The notes under the pieces were generated by a model. It saw only the letters and a program-made list of their open reading frames with translations. It did not search any database and had not been told where the DNA came from. From CAVSKL01 sp963728475 [NCBI: Candidatus Eiseniibacteriota bacterium] (GTDB taxonomy: Bacteria; Eisenbacteria; RBG-16-71-46; JABDJR01), in assembly GCA_963728475.1 (NCBI GenBank), contig CAVSKL010000001.1, forward strand, positions 1 through 64,000: a stretch of DNA of 64,000 nucleotides. Reading direction: 5' to 3'. Shown piece after piece: positions 17,414 to 26,796 of the stretch (its first letter is position 1; the number at the start of each line of letters is the position of its first letter). The translations under genes and the position numbers were made by a program.

Positions 17414-18895
17414 ATGCACGCGAACGTGAGGCGGGCGGGAGCCCGTGGCACCGCCCGGCGCGGGGCGCATCGGGCCCGAGGCCCCGCCCGATTCCTCCCC
17501 GTCGCGGCCCTGGCCGGCCTCCTGGCCGCCGGCTGCGGGGGCAACGGCCCCACCGGGAGCGGGAACCGCCCGCCCCAGATCGCCGGGATCGTGGCGCTTC
17601 CCACCTCGGTGGTGCTGGGCGGCACCACCCGGATGACCCTGCTGGTGAGCGATCCGGACAACGATGTGCTCCACATCGACTGGACCGCGGCCTCGGGCCG
17701 GTTCTCCAGCCCCGGCGCCGAAGGCACCGACTGGACCGCTCCCGACACCGCCGGCGTCTACACCCTCTTCGTTTCGGTCTCCGACGGCACCGAGTCCCGC
17801 GCCGACTCGGCCCGGGTGCGGGTGGGCCAGGGATCGGTCACCGTGATCAGCGATCCCCCCGGGGCGTACATCGCCCTCGACGGATTCGAGACCGCCCAGC
17901 GGGCCCCCCACACCTTCGATCCGCTGGCGGTGGGCGACCGGACCTTCACCATCACCAGCGTCGACTGGAGGTACGACCACGCGAGCGAGATGGTCACCCT
18001 GGAGCACGGCGATGCCGACACCGTCCGGTTCCGGCTCGCCCCGGTTTCCAGCGAATTCCTCACCCTGGGGCGGAACGACCTCGCCGCGATCGGCGGGGTG
18101 GCCTACCTCCACGGCGGGACCGGCGTGGTCTACGCGGCGCGGCTCACCGACGGGACCACCGGGATCTTCAACTCCACCCTGAGCCCCCGCACCGGAACCC
18201 CCAACGGGATTCTGCTCGCATCACCGGCCAAGGTGGACGAGCCGGTCACGGTGAGCGGCGACGGAAGCCGCGTGGTCTACGTGGGGGAAAACGGCGGGCT
18301 CTTCCTGATCACCGTCACCGATCCCCAGGGGGATGGCCTGGTGGACGAGGTCACCGACCTCCGCCGCCTCGGCTCCGAGACCAGGTTCAGCCCTTCGCTC
18401 GACGGGAGCGGCCGGCTGGCCTTCTCCATCACCGCGGCCGGCGATCCGGAGGCGGTGCCGGTCCTGTGGGGCGACTTGCAGGACTCGGTCCTGGCGGACG
18501 CCCATCTCGCCGCCTTCAGCATCGGGAAGCTCCCCTCCTTCCAGCCCGGCGGGGAGATGCTCGCCTTCATCCGGAACGGGGTGCTGCTCGCGGTGCCGAT
18601 CGCCGACACCGGTCCGCGGAGCGCGGATACCCTGTCGGCCGAGGGATACAACACCGCCCCCACCTGGGGTCCGTGGGGTCCCATGCCCATCGCCGTCCTC
18701 ACCGGGGAAGACGCCGGCCACGTGGACGCCGTGCGGCTGGCGGTGCCCGGCGCCGGGGCCACCGCGGTGGTGTTCCGCGGCCTGGACTCCCCCGCCTTTC
18801 CGGCCTGGAGCCCGTCCCAGGAAGTGGTCGCGGTGAGCGAGAACGCGGCCTCGGGACCGAGAATCAGGATCCTCTTCAACCTGCCGATCCCGTAA
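17414..18895 (+). CDS. Lipoprotein with cadherin/PKD-like, PEGA and TolB-like segments
   Basis: 493 residues. A lipobox LLAAGCGG places the acylated Cys near residue 41. An Ig/PKD-like region follows (about 50-130, SDPDNDVLHIDW, DTAGVYTLFVSVSDG), then a PEGA domain (about 132-205, GSVTVISDPPGAYIALDG) and a propeller-like C-terminal half with weak PD40 blades (SGDGSRVVYVGENGG, AWSPSQEVVAVSE). PEGA domains often bind cell-surface components. The product is probably an outer-membrane or periplasmic lipoprotein of unknown role. It converges on fbp across a CGCCCCCGGGGGCG palindrome. Confidence 0.75.
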   Translation: MHANVRRAGARGTARRGAHRARGPARFLPVAALAGLLAAGCGGNGPTGSGNRPPQIAGIVALPTSVVLGGTTRMTLLVSDPDNDVLHIDWTAASGRFSSPGAEGTDWTAPDTAGVYTLFVSVSDGTESRADSARVRVGQGSVTVISDPPGAYIALDGFETAQRAPHTFDPLAVGDRTFTITSVDWRYDHASEMVTLEHGDADTVRFRLAPVSSEFLTLGRNDLAAIGGVAYLHGGTGVVYAARLTDGTTGIFNSTLSPRTGTPNGILLASPAKVDEPVTVSGDGSRVVYVGENGGLFLITVTDPQGDGLVDEVTDLRRLGSETRFSPSLDGSGRLAFSITAAGDPEAVPVLWGDLQDSVLADAHLAAFSIGKLPSFQPGGEMLAFIRNGVLLAVPIADTGPRSADTLSAEGYNTAPTWGPWGPMPIAVLTGEDAGHVDAVRLAVPGAGATAVVFRGLDSPAFPAWSPSQEVVAVSENAASGPRIRILFNLPIP

Positions 18896-18906
18896 CCCCG
18901 GCCCGG

Positions 18907-18920
18907 CGCCCCCGGGGGCG
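18907..18920. terminator. Palindrome between convergent genes
   Basis: CGCCCCCGGGGGCG is a perfect 14-bp palindrome midway between two convergent stops (18895 and 18958), followed by GCTTTCG. It probably works as a bidirectional terminator, though no U-run supports an intrinsic mechanism. Confidence 0.4.
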
Positions 18921-18957
18921 GCTTTCGACCCGGGCCGGCCCGAGCGCGGGCGGCCGG

Positions 18958-20004
18958 TCAGTTCCCGTTCCGGATGGCGGCGGAGGCCGGGGTCCGCACG
19001 TACCCCAGGTATTCCTTCACGTCCTCTTCGCTCCCGATGATGAGCGGGGTGCGCTGGTGGATCTCGGTGGGCTCGATCTCCATGATCCGCCGCTGGCCGT
19101 CCACCGCCATCCCGCCCGCCTGCTCCACGATGAACGCGGTGGGCGAGGCCTCGTAAAGGAGGCGGAGCTTGCCCTCGGGATGCTTGGCGTCGCGCGGATA
19201 GAGGAAGATCCCGCCGTAGAGAAGCGTGCGGTGGACGTCGGCGACCAGGCTCCCGATGTAGCGCGCCTTGTAGGGGCGGCGGCCCCCGTCGCATCCCTTC
19301 AGGTGCTCGATGTAGTCGCGGGTCCCCTCGTCCCAGTGGATCGAGTTCCCCTCGTTCACGCTGTAGATGTTCCCGCGCTTGGGGATCCGGATGTTCTCGT
19401 GGCTCATCAGGAACTCGCCCACACTGGGGTCGTAGGTGAAGCCGTGCACCCCCTGGCCGGTGGTGTAGACGAGCATGGTGCTGGAGCCGTAGACGAGATA
19501 GCCGGCGCAGACCTGCCGGTCTCCCTTCTGCATGCAGTCCGAGGGGCCGCCGGGTCCGTCGCCGGGGGTCACCCGCCGGTGGATGGAGAAAATGGTGCCG
19601 ATCGAGACGTTGGCATCGATGTTCGAGGACCCGTCCAGCGGATCGAAGTTGAGCACGTACTTTCCGCAGGGGTACTCCTTGGGGATCTGCAGGACGTCGT
19701 CCTCCTCCTCCGAGGCCATGACGCAGAGGTGCCCGGTATGGTCGAGCGCCTGATAGATCACGCGGTTGGCGAAGGCGTCGAGCTTCTGCACCTCCTCCCC
19801 CTGAACGTTGGTCTCGCCGGTCTTGCCGAGGACGTCCATCAGCCCGGCCTTGGACACCTCGCGATGAATGATCTTGGCCGCGAGCATGATCTCGGACAGG
19901 AGATCGGAAAACTCGCCGGTCGCTTCGGGAAAGTGGCGTTCCTGCTCCATGATGTAGCGGGAAACGGTGACGATTTTTCCCTGCAATTGCTTGGAGACGG
20001 GCAT
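18958..20004 (-). CDS. fbp: Class I fructose-1,6-bisphosphatase
   Basis: 348 residues from ATG 20004, preceded by GGGAGGA. Diagnostic motifs are the metal site EEEDD (99-103), DPLDGSSN (121-128) and the substrate-binding RYIGSLVADVHRTLLYGG and GKLRLLYEASP segments. It hydrolyses fructose 1,6-bisphosphate to fructose 6-phosphate in gluconeogenesis, consistent with growth on organic acids implied by the acyl-CoA genes. A perfect -10 hexamer TATAAT lies on the same strand at 20089-20094. Confidence 0.96.
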   Translation of the reverse strand: MPVSKQLQGKIVTVSRYIMEQERHFPEATGEFSDLLSEIMLAAKIIHREVSKAGLMDVLGKTGETNVQGEEVQKLDAFANRVIYQALDHTGHLCVMASEEEDDVLQIPKEYPCGKYVLNFDPLDGSSNIDANVSIGTIFSIHRRVTPGDGPGGPSDCMQKGDRQVCAGYLVYGSSTMLVYTTGQGVHGFTYDPSVGEFLMSHENIRIPKRGNIYSVNEGNSIHWDEGTRDYIEHLKGCDGGRRPYKARYIGSLVADVHRTLLYGGIFLYPRDAKHPEGKLRLLYEASPTAFIVEQAGGMAVDGQRRIMEIEPTEIHQRTPLIIGSEEDVKEYLGYVRTPASAAIRNGN

Positions 20005-20088
20005 CGGGGTCCTCCCGAAGATGAGGGTGTGGCGGCCGGAAGCGTCGGTCCGGCGCGGACCAAATGTGGGAGCGATCTCGAGAGCCCA

Positions 20089-20094
20089 ATTATA
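20089..20094 (-). promoter_or_regulatory. Likely fbp -10 box
   Basis: TATAAT read on the minus strand, 85 bases before the fbp ATG, in an otherwise GC-rich gap. No -35 hexamer fits at a 16-18 base spacing. Confidence 0.4.
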
Positions 20095-20358
20095 GATGAA
20101 AGGGGAACCCGGCTCGCGGCAAAATCCGGCGCGCTCCGCGGGGCGCGGGATGAAACCGTTTCCAAATTCCGTTGGACCGGTTGAACCGGAGCGGCGAGGC
20201 CGGAGGGAGCGCGGTCCGGCGCTGGACCGGGCGCGAAAACCGGGCATGAGCAAGGGGGGAGGGCTCCCGGAGCATCCTCCCCCCCGGTTCAGTCACCGCC
20301 GGAGCGGCCCCGGTTACGGACCGCCCGCGAAGGGCGGCCTCGCCCGCGGCCGTCGGCC

Positions 20359-21704
20359 TCAGAGCACGCCGGCGATCGCGCGGTCCAGGATCTCGATCCC
20401 GCGCAGGATCTCGGCGTCGGTCACGTTGAGCGCGGGCCGGAAGCGGATGCTCCGGGGCCCGCAGGGGAGGCTCAGCACCCCCAATTCACGCCCCTTGGCC
20501 AGAACCTTGTTCCGCGAATCGGTGTCGGGGAGATCGAACGCGGCCATGAGCCCGCGACCCCGGGCCTGGGTCACGACGGAGTGGCGCGCCTCCAGGCCGC
20601 GGAGCCCTTCCAGCAGGGTCTCGCCCCGGAGCCGCGCGTTCTCGACCAGGTTCTCCTCCTCGATGATCTCCAGATAGCGCTGGCCGCGCACCATGTCCAC
20701 CAGGTTCCCGCCCCAGGTGGAGTTGATGCGGCTGGACTCCACGAACACGTTCCGCTCCACCTGGTCGAAGCGGCGTCCACCCAGGAAGCCGCAGACCTGC
20801 ATCTTCTTCCCGAAGGCGACCGCGTCCGGTTCGACCCCCTGCCAGTGCTCGTAGGCCCAGAACTTCCCGGTCAGACCGACCCCGGTCTGCACCTCGTCGA
20901 AGATGAGGATGAACTCCAGCTCGTCGGCCAGCCGTCGCAGCTCCCGCAGGAACTCGCCCCGAAAGTGGTTGTCCCCCCCTCGCCCTGGATGGGCTCGATG
21001 ATGATGGCGGCGATGTCGTCGCCGTAGGCGCCGGCCGCCTCGCGGATCTCGTGCACCGCGCGCGCCTCGGATTCGATCACCCTCTCCAGGTTCATCCCCT
21101 CCAGCGGAAAGACGCATTTGGGGTTTTCCACCCGCGGCCACGTGAATTTCGGATAGAACATGGTTTTTCGAGGGTCGGCGGTGTTGGTCATGCTCATGGT
21201 GTAGCCGGTCCGGCCGTGGAAGCACTGCCGGAAGTGAATCACCTTGGAGCCGTATTCGCCCCGCACTCCCTTGGCGTGGTTCTTCCGCACCTTCCAGTCG
21301 AACGCCGCCTTCAGCGCGTTCTCCACCCCCAGGGCGCCTCCGGCCACAAAGAAGGCGTGGGGCAGGTAGGGGCGCGAGGCCGTGCGGCGGAAGATCTCCA
21401 CGAACTCCGCGTACTCGACGGTGTAGACGTCGCTGTTGGCGGGGTTGGAGAGCGCGGCCCGGAGGAGCTTCTGCTGGAACTCGGGCTCCTTCATCCGCGG
21501 GTGGTTGTGCCCCACGGGGAGGCTCGCGAAGTAGGTATAGAAGTCCAGGTACTCCTTGCCGTCGCGGGCGTCGACCAGGACGGAGCCGTGGCTCCGGTCC
21601 AGGTCCACCACCACGTGGAACCCGTCCACCAGGATGGACTTCTTGAGCGTGTCGAAGACGGCTTCCGGGGCGACGCGGAATTTCACATCGGTCGGTGTCG
21701 TCAT
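20359..21704 (-). pseudogene. lat: L-lysine 6-aminotransferase, one frameshift in a G-run
   Basis: Two overlapping frames together give one class-III PLP aminotransferase of about 448 residues. The first part (ATG 21704, AGGAG upstream) includes FYTYFASLPVGHNHPRM, FHGRTGYTMSMTN and AAIIIEPIQGEGG. The second continues DNHFRGEFLRELRRL, LIFDEVQTGVGLTGKFWA, the PLP-lysine region AFGKKMQVCG and INSTWGGNLVDM. The break lies at a run of seven G (20973-20979); eight would restore the frame. It could be an assembly error or a real mutation. The enzyme moves the epsilon-amino group of lysine to 2-oxoglutarate. Confidence 0.85.
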
Positions 21705-22252
21705 GTTCGTGATCTCCTAGACGGAACTCCGGTCGGTTCCGCGAAAGCGACGAGTGCCCCGCCCGCGACCGGCGGCCGGGGATGCCGCGAAATCAGGTTC
21801 CGAGACGCGGTGATCGGGAGAGAGGGGGCGCGAACTAGCCCCAGCCCCGGAACGGGCAGTACCGGAAGGAGATCTTCGGCTTGAGGATGGAAAAAGTCGG
21901 ATGGAATGCCATGGCCTCGGTACCGCGAAAAGAAGCCCGGGAGCGGGACCCGGCGTTCCCGCCGAACCCCCCCGACACCGGGCTTGGACCGCAATGATTG
22001 TACCAGGGGAAAGGCTGCCGGGTCCACCCGGGCGGGCCCGGCGCGGCCTCGCCGAGGCCTCGGCGAGCGGCCCCGGAAGTCGTTTGGGGCAGAGCGGTTC
22101 CGCGCAGGACCGGGCGGCACCGGGTGCGCGGACCGGCCATCGGGACCCGGGTCCCTAACCGGCCACGACAGGGTGCGCGGAGTATCGGCGCCCTCGCGCC
22201 GGGAGCGATGCCGACCGCGGCCGGGTCCGGCGGACTGGGTGGCGCGAGAGGG
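21705..22252. other. Intergenic region between yajQ and lat
   Basis: No gene is visible. It contains a perfect 20-bp palindrome (22048-22067, CTCGCCGAGGCCTCGGCGAG) with the CGAGGCCTCG core found at other sites in the window. Nothing else stands out. Confidence 0.4.
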
Positions 22253-22759
22253 CTAGGTGGAGCGATAGTTTCCGAACTTGAGCTCGACCCCGAAGTCCTT
22301 CTCCTTGAGGAGGTGGATGACCTCCTGGAGGTCGTCCCGCTTGGGGCCGGTCACCCGGACCTGGTCCTCCATGATGGTAGCCTGGACCCGCTTGAGCTTG
22401 GCCTCCTTCAGCGTCTTGACCACCTCGCGGGCGATCTCGCTGGAGAGCCCCTGGACCAGTTCCACGTTCTGGCGCACGGTGCCCATGGCCGCGTCCTCGA
22501 CCTTGCCCCGGTGGAGGTTCTTGAGCGCGACGTCCCGCCGGATGAACTTCGACTGGAGCACGTCCCAGATCGCCTCCAGCTTGTAGGCGTCGGGGGCGTG
22601 GATCGCCACCTTTCCCTCCTTGCGGTCGAACTCGATGGTGAACTTGACCCCCTTGAAGTCGTAGCGGTTGGCCAGTTCCTTCTGGGCCTGGTTCACCGCG
22701 TTGTCCACCTCCTGGAGATCCACCCCGGTGGTGATGTCGAACGATTCCTTGGATGCCAT
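22253..22759 (-). CDS. yajQ: YajQ-family nucleotide-binding protein
   Basis: 168 residues, full length. The start MASKESFDITTGVDLQEVDNA, in two parts MASKESFDITTG and VDLQEVDNAVNQA, and the strands ANRYDFKG, IHAPDAYKLEAI, GLSSEIAREVVK and QVRVTGPKRDDLQ are highly conserved in the family. Members bind nucleic acids or cyclic di-GMP in some bacteria. GGAAG lies upstream of ATG 22759, with minus-strand TAGAGT (22790-22795) as a possible -10. It is divergent from the acyl-CoA carboxylase operon. Confidence 0.95.
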   Translation of the reverse strand: MASKESFDITTGVDLQEVDNAVNQAQKELANRYDFKGVKFTIEFDRKEGKVAIHAPDAYKLEAIWDVLQSKFIRRDVALKNLHRGKVEDAAMGTVRQNVELVQGLSSEIAREVVKTLKEAKLKRVQATIMEDQVRVTGPKRDDLQEVIHLLKEKDFGVELKFGNYRST

Positions 22760-22832
22760 GGCGCTTCCTTTCGATGTGCGGACGGGGCAACTCTACGACG
22801 CCCCGCCCGGGACGGAAAGGCCGCGCCGGCGC

Positions 22833-22861
22833 TTGTTTCCCGGCCGCGCCCGGGGTAGGCT
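22833..22861 (+). promoter_or_regulatory. Promoter for the carboxylase-mutase operon
   Basis: TTGTTT (22833-22838), a 17-base spacer and TAGGCT (22856-22861). The -10 ends 9 bases before the ATG at 22871 and no Shine-Dalgarno sequence is present, so the transcript would have almost no leader. Confidence 0.5.
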
Positions 22862-22870
22862 CTTCAGGCC

Positions 22871-24388
22871 ATGAAACGCTTGTTCGACAAGGTTTTGGTC
22901 GCCAACCGGGGGGAAATCGCGGTCCGGGTGATCCGGGCGCTCCGGGAGGAGGGAATCGGCTCGGTGGCGGTCTACAGCGAGGCCGACCGCGACGCCCTCC
23001 ACGTCCGGTTCGCCGACGAGGCCTACCCGATCGGCCCGCCCCCCTCGGCCGAGTCGTACCTGAACCGGTCCGCCATCCTCGAAGTCGCCCGCCGCTCCGG
23101 CGCCCGGGCGGTTCACCCCGGCTACGGGTTCCTCTCCGAGAACGCGGCGTTCGCCCGCGCGACGGCGGAGGCGGGCCTCACCTTCATCGGTCCCTCGCCC
23201 GAGGCCATCGCCGCCATGGGCGACAAGCTTCGGGCCCGCGAGCTGGCCGCGCGGGCGGGGGTGCCGGTAGTCCCCGGGAGCCCGGGGGCGGTGGCGACCC
23301 TGGCCGAGGCCCGCGACCAGGCCGCCCGCATCGGCTACCCGGTCATGCTCAAGGCCTCGGCCGGAGGCGGCGGCAAGGGCATGCGGGTGGTCCGGGACCC
23401 CGGCGAGATGGAGAGCGCCTTCGACCTTACCCGCGGAGAGGCCCGGAGCGCCTTCGGCGACGGCACCCTGTACCTCGAGAAGTTCGTGAACAAGCCGCGC
23501 CACATCGAGATCCAGGTGTTCGGCGACGGCCGTGGGAACGTGGTCCACCTGGGCGAGCGCGAGTGCTCCCTCCAGCGGCGGCACCAGAAGGTGGTGGAGG
23601 AAGCGCCGTCGGTCGTGATCACCCCGGAGGTACGCGCGGCCATGGGCGAGGCCGCGGTGAAGCTGGCCCGCGCGGTGGACTACACCAACGCGGGGACGGT
23701 GGAGTTCATCTACGGCGCCGGGGGGGAGTTCTACTTCCTGGAGATGAACACCCGGCTCCAGGTGGAGCATCCGGTGACCGAGCTGGTGTACGGAGTGGAC
23801 CTGGTGCGGGAGCAGATCCGGGTCGCCGCCGGAGAGTCGATCTCCTGGCGGCAGGAGGATCTCACCCCCAAGGGGTGGGCCATCGAGTGCCGCATCTACG
23901 CCGAGGACCCGTTCAACAATTTCCTCCCCTCCCTGGGCCGCATCTCCCGGCTCCGCCCCGCCGCCGGACCGGGGATCCGCAACGACATCGGCATCCTCTC
24001 GGGCTCCGAGGTCACCCGCTGGTACGACCCCATGCTGGGGAAGCTCATCGTGCACGGCGCGGACCGCGAGGAAGCCCGGCGGCGCATGTTGCGGTCTCTG
24101 GGCGAGGCGCTGGTGGAAGGGGTGCGCACCAACATTCCGTTTCATCGCTGGGTGCTGGCCCGGGAGGAGTTCATCCGCGGCGACTTCGACACCGGATTCA
24201 TCGAGGCCGCCTTCGACGGCAAACAGGCGGACTCCGATCCCGAGCGCGAGCGGGCGGCGGTGATCGCGGCGGTGCTGGCCGCCCACGAGGAGAACCTGAG
24301 GGTGCGCCCTCCCGCCGACCGGAACGACGGCCCCGGCCATGCCTGGCGGCTCCTGGGCCGCCCGGGCGCGCTGGAACGGGGGCGCTGA
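22871..24388 (+). CDS. Biotin carboxylase subunit of acyl-CoA (propionyl-CoA) carboxylase
   Basis: 505 residues. The biotin-carboxylase fold is complete: KVLVANRGEIAVRVIRA at the start, VHPGYGFLSEN, the Gly-rich ATP loop GGGGKG (165-170), the catalytic region EMNTRLQVEHPVTE (about 291-304) and GWAIECRIYAEDP. It carboxylates biotin with ATP and bicarbonate. The next gene supplies the biotin carrier and then a methylmalonyl-CoA mutase subunit, which points to propionyl-CoA carboxylase rather than acetyl-CoA carboxylase. The carboxyltransferase subunit is not in the window. Confidence 0.92.
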   Translation: MKRLFDKVLVANRGEIAVRVIRALREEGIGSVAVYSEADRDALHVRFADEAYPIGPPPSAESYLNRSAILEVARRSGARAVHPGYGFLSENAAFARATAEAGLTFIGPSPEAIAAMGDKLRARELAARAGVPVVPGSPGAVATLAEARDQAARIGYPVMLKASAGGGGKGMRVVRDPGEMESAFDLTRGEARSAFGDGTLYLEKFVNKPRHIEIQVFGDGRGNVVHLGERECSLQRRHQKVVEEAPSVVITPEVRAAMGEAAVKLARAVDYTNAGTVEFIYGAGGEFYFLEMNTRLQVEHPVTELVYGVDLVREQIRVAAGESISWRQEDLTPKGWAIECRIYAEDPFNNFLPSLGRISRLRPAAGPGIRNDIGILSGSEVTRWYDPMLGKLIVHGADREEARRRMLRSLGEALVEGVRTNIPFHRWVLAREEFIRGDFDTGFIEAAFDGKQADSDPERERAAVIAAVLAAHEENLRVRPPADRNDGPGHAWRLLGRPGALERGR

Positions 24389-24389
24389 C

Positions 24390-24926
24390 GTGTCCGCGCG
24401 CTACGTGGTGCACAAGGGGGACGAGACCCTCACCGTCGCCGTGACCGAGGAGGGCACCGGCTACCGGGTGGAGATCGACGGCGACGTCCTCTACGTGGAC
24501 TCCCGCTCCACCCCCGGAAGCCCCACCCGGTCGATCATCATCGACGGCCGCTCCTACGAGGCGGCCTGCGTGAGCGGCCGCGACGGAATGGAGGTCTATC
24601 TCTCCGGCGACGTCTTCCACGTCCGGGTCACCGACGAGCTGTGGGCCCGGGCGGAAGAGGCCGCCCACGGGACCGCCGGGGGCGAGACCGTCGCCTCCCC
24701 GATGCCGGGTTCGGTGGTGAAGGTCCTGGTGAAGGAAGGCGAGGTGGTGGCCCGCGGGAGGAGCGTGGCGGTGGTCGAGGCGATGAAGATGCAGAACGAT
24801 CTTGCCTGCGTTTCCGGTGGGCGGGTGGCGGAGGTCCGGGTGAAGGCGGGAGACGTGGTGGACCAGGGTACGGTGCTGGTGGTACTGGTCCCGGAGGACG
24901 CGGAAGGAACCGCGGAGGAGGCGTGA
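24390..24926 (+). CDS. Biotin carboxyl carrier protein (separate C-terminal part of PCC alpha)
   Basis: The GTG at 24390 lies one base after the carboxylase stop. 178 residues: an N-terminal region of about 95 residues resembling the BT linker domain of propionyl-CoA carboxylase alpha, then a biotinyl domain with [16 protein letters not shown] and the biotinylated Lys133 in EAMKM. In many bacteria it is fused to the biotin carboxylase; here it is a separate gene. Its stop overlaps the next start (TGATG). Confidence 0.88.
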   Translation: MSARYVVHKGDETLTVAVTEEGTGYRVEIDGDVLYVDSRSTPGSPTRSIIIDGRSYEAACVSGRDGMEVYLSGDVFHVRVTDELWARAEEAAHGTAGGETVASPMPGSVVKVLVKEGEVVARGRSVAVVEAMKMQNDLACVSGGRVAEVRVKAGDVVDQGTVLVVLVPEDAEGTAEEA

Positions 24927-26572
24927 TGGGCGGGGACAGAACGCGGACCGAAGCGAAGGGGATGGCCTCGGAGAAGGCGGGAAAGCGGCCGGGAGAGCGG
25001 AAGGAGCGCTTCGAAACCACCTCCGGGATCCCGGTGAAGGCGGTGTACGGCCCGGAAGATCTCCCGGAGTTCGACCCCGGGCGCGATCTGGGCGAGCCGG
25101 GGAAACCCCCTTTCACCCGCGGGATCCACCCCACCATGTACCGGGGCCGGCTCTGGACCATGCGCCAGTATGCGGGCTTCGGCGACGCCGCCGACACCAA
25201 CCGGCGGTTCAAGTACCTGCTCGACGCCGGGCAGACCGGGCTTTCCACCGCCTTCGACCTCCCCACCCAGATGGGCTACGACTCCGACCACCCCATGGCC
25301 GCGGGCGAGGTGGGCAAGGTCGGGGTGGCCATCGACAGCCTGGACGACATGCGCTCGCTCCTCGACGGCCTCCCCCTCGACCGGGTCTCCACCTCCATGA
25401 CCATCAACGCCACCGCGGCGATCCTCCTCGCCATGTACCTGGTGGTGGCCGAGGAGCAGGGCACGCCCTGGGAGAAGGTCTCGGGGACGGTGCAGAACGA
25501 TCTCTTGAAGGAGTACATCGCCCGCGGCACCTACATTTACCCGGTGCGGCCCTCGCTCCGCCTCACCACCGACATCTTCGCCTTCTGCCGGGATCACGTG
25601 CCGGGCTGGAACACGATCTCGATCAGCGGCTACCACATCCGCGAGGCGGGCTCGACCGCGGCGCAGGAGATCGCGTTTACCCTGGCCAACGGCCGGGTCT
25701 ACGTGCGGGAGGCGGTGGCGCGCGGGCTGGCGGTCGACGAGATCGCCCCCCGGCTCTCGTTCTTCTTCAACGCGCACTCGAACCTGCTGGAGGAGGTGGC
25801 CAAGTTCCGGGCGGCGCGGCGGCTCTGGTACCGGATCATGACCGGAGAGTTCGGGGCGCGCGATCCCCGGAGCACGCTCCTCCGCTTCCACGCCCAGACC
25901 GCGGGGTCCACGCTCACCGCGCAGCAGCCGATGAACAACGTGGTGCGCACCGCGATCGAGGCCCTGGCCGCGGTCCTGGGAGGCGCGCAGTCGCTCCACA
26001 CCAACAGCATGGATGAGGCGCTGGGGCTCCCCACCGAGGAGGCGGTCCGGGTGGCGCTCCGCACGCAGCAGATCCTGGCCGAGGAATCCGGAGTGGCGGA
26101 CACGGTGGATCCCCTGGGGGGGAGCTACTACCTGGAGCGCCTCACCGACGACCTGGAGACCGCCGCCCGCGCCTACTTCGACGAGATCGAGGCGCGGGGG
26201 GGAATGGTGGCGTGCATCGAGGCGGGGTGGGTGCAGCGCGAGATCCACGAGGCGGCCTACCGCTTCCAGCGCGAGGTGGAGCGGGGCGAGCGCGCCGTGG
26301 TGGGGGTGAACCGCTACCGGGTGCCCGAGCCCGAGCCGGCGATCTTCCACATGGACCCGGCCCTGGAAGCCGCGCAGCGCAAGCGCCTGGCCACAGTCAA
26401 GGCGGCTCGCGGCGCCCGGGCGGTGGAGGCGGCACTCGCGGAACTGGATCGCGCCGCCCGCGGCGACGCCAACCTGGTGCCGCCGATCGTGGATGCGGTG
26501 CGCGCGCGCGCGACCCTGGGCGAGATCTCGGACGTGCTGCGCAAGCGGTTCGGGACCTACGACCAGGCCTAG
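24926..26572 (+). CDS. Methylmalonyl-CoA mutase large subunit (catalytic domain only)
   Basis: 548 residues, the archaeal-type layout with the B12-binding domain encoded elsewhere. Conserved segments include [36 protein letters not shown], the active-site [14 protein letters not shown] and [16 protein letters not shown]. The residue corresponding to Arg207 of characterised mutases, which binds the substrate carboxylate, is Arg200; the Tyr89 position is His68. With the upstream carboxylase and the epimerase at 30.2 kb this supports methylmalonyl-CoA to succinyl-CoA conversion. No small subunit follows it; the only one in the window is at 42.7 kb. Confidence 0.9.
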   Translation: MGGDRTRTEAKGMASEKAGKRPGERKERFETTSGIPVKAVYGPEDLPEFDPGRDLGEPGKPPFTRGIHPTMYRGRLWTMRQYAGFGDAADTNRRFKYLLDAGQTGLSTAFDLPTQMGYDSDHPMAAGEVGKVGVAIDSLDDMRSLLDGLPLDRVSTSMTINATAAILLAMYLVVAEEQGTPWEKVSGTVQNDLLKEYIARGTYIYPVRPSLRLTTDIFAFCRDHVPGWNTISISGYHIREAGSTAAQEIAFTLANGRVYVREAVARGLAVDEIAPRLSFFFNAHSNLLEEVAKFRAARRLWYRIMTGEFGARDPRSTLLRFHAQTAGSTLTAQQPMNNVVRTAIEALAAVLGGAQSLHTNSMDEALGLPTEEAVRVALRTQQILAEESGVADTVDPLGGSYYLERLTDDLETAARAYFDEIEARGGMVACIEAGWVQREIHEAAYRFQREVERGERAVVGVNRYRVPEPEPAIFHMDPALEAAQRKRLATVKAARGARAVEAALAELDRAARGDANLVPPIVDAVRARATLGEISDVLRKRFGTYDQA

Positions 26573-26684
26573 CCGCCAGTCGATAAACTGGTAGGGAGCC
26601 CAGGCCGCTGATCTGGAGTCGTTCCAAGCCCGCGGGACCCCGGATCTCCCTGGCCCCAGGCGCTCCCCCGCCGGTCATCCAAAA

Positions 26685-26735
26685 ATGATTGAGGACAATG
26701 AATCAAGTATATGCTAATTTATTTGGCATCTAACC
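26685..26735 (+). promoter_or_regulatory. AT-rich promoter region for the secreted protein gene
   Basis: A sharp AT-rich island in GC-rich DNA, 60-110 bases upstream of ATG 26797. TTGAGG followed after 15 bases by TATGCT is a possible sigma-70-type pair; the spacing is short, so the exact boxes are uncertain. Confidence 0.35.
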
Positions 26736-26796
26736 CCGGTTCCGGCAACCGTGCCGGGGGCCTCGAGACCGCCCTGCATCCCAGAAGGAGACTCCC

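Noticed and set aside
20359-21225. A second, separate aminotransferase gene
   Set aside because: It is the continuation of lat in another frame after one missing G; motifs continue without gap or overlap.
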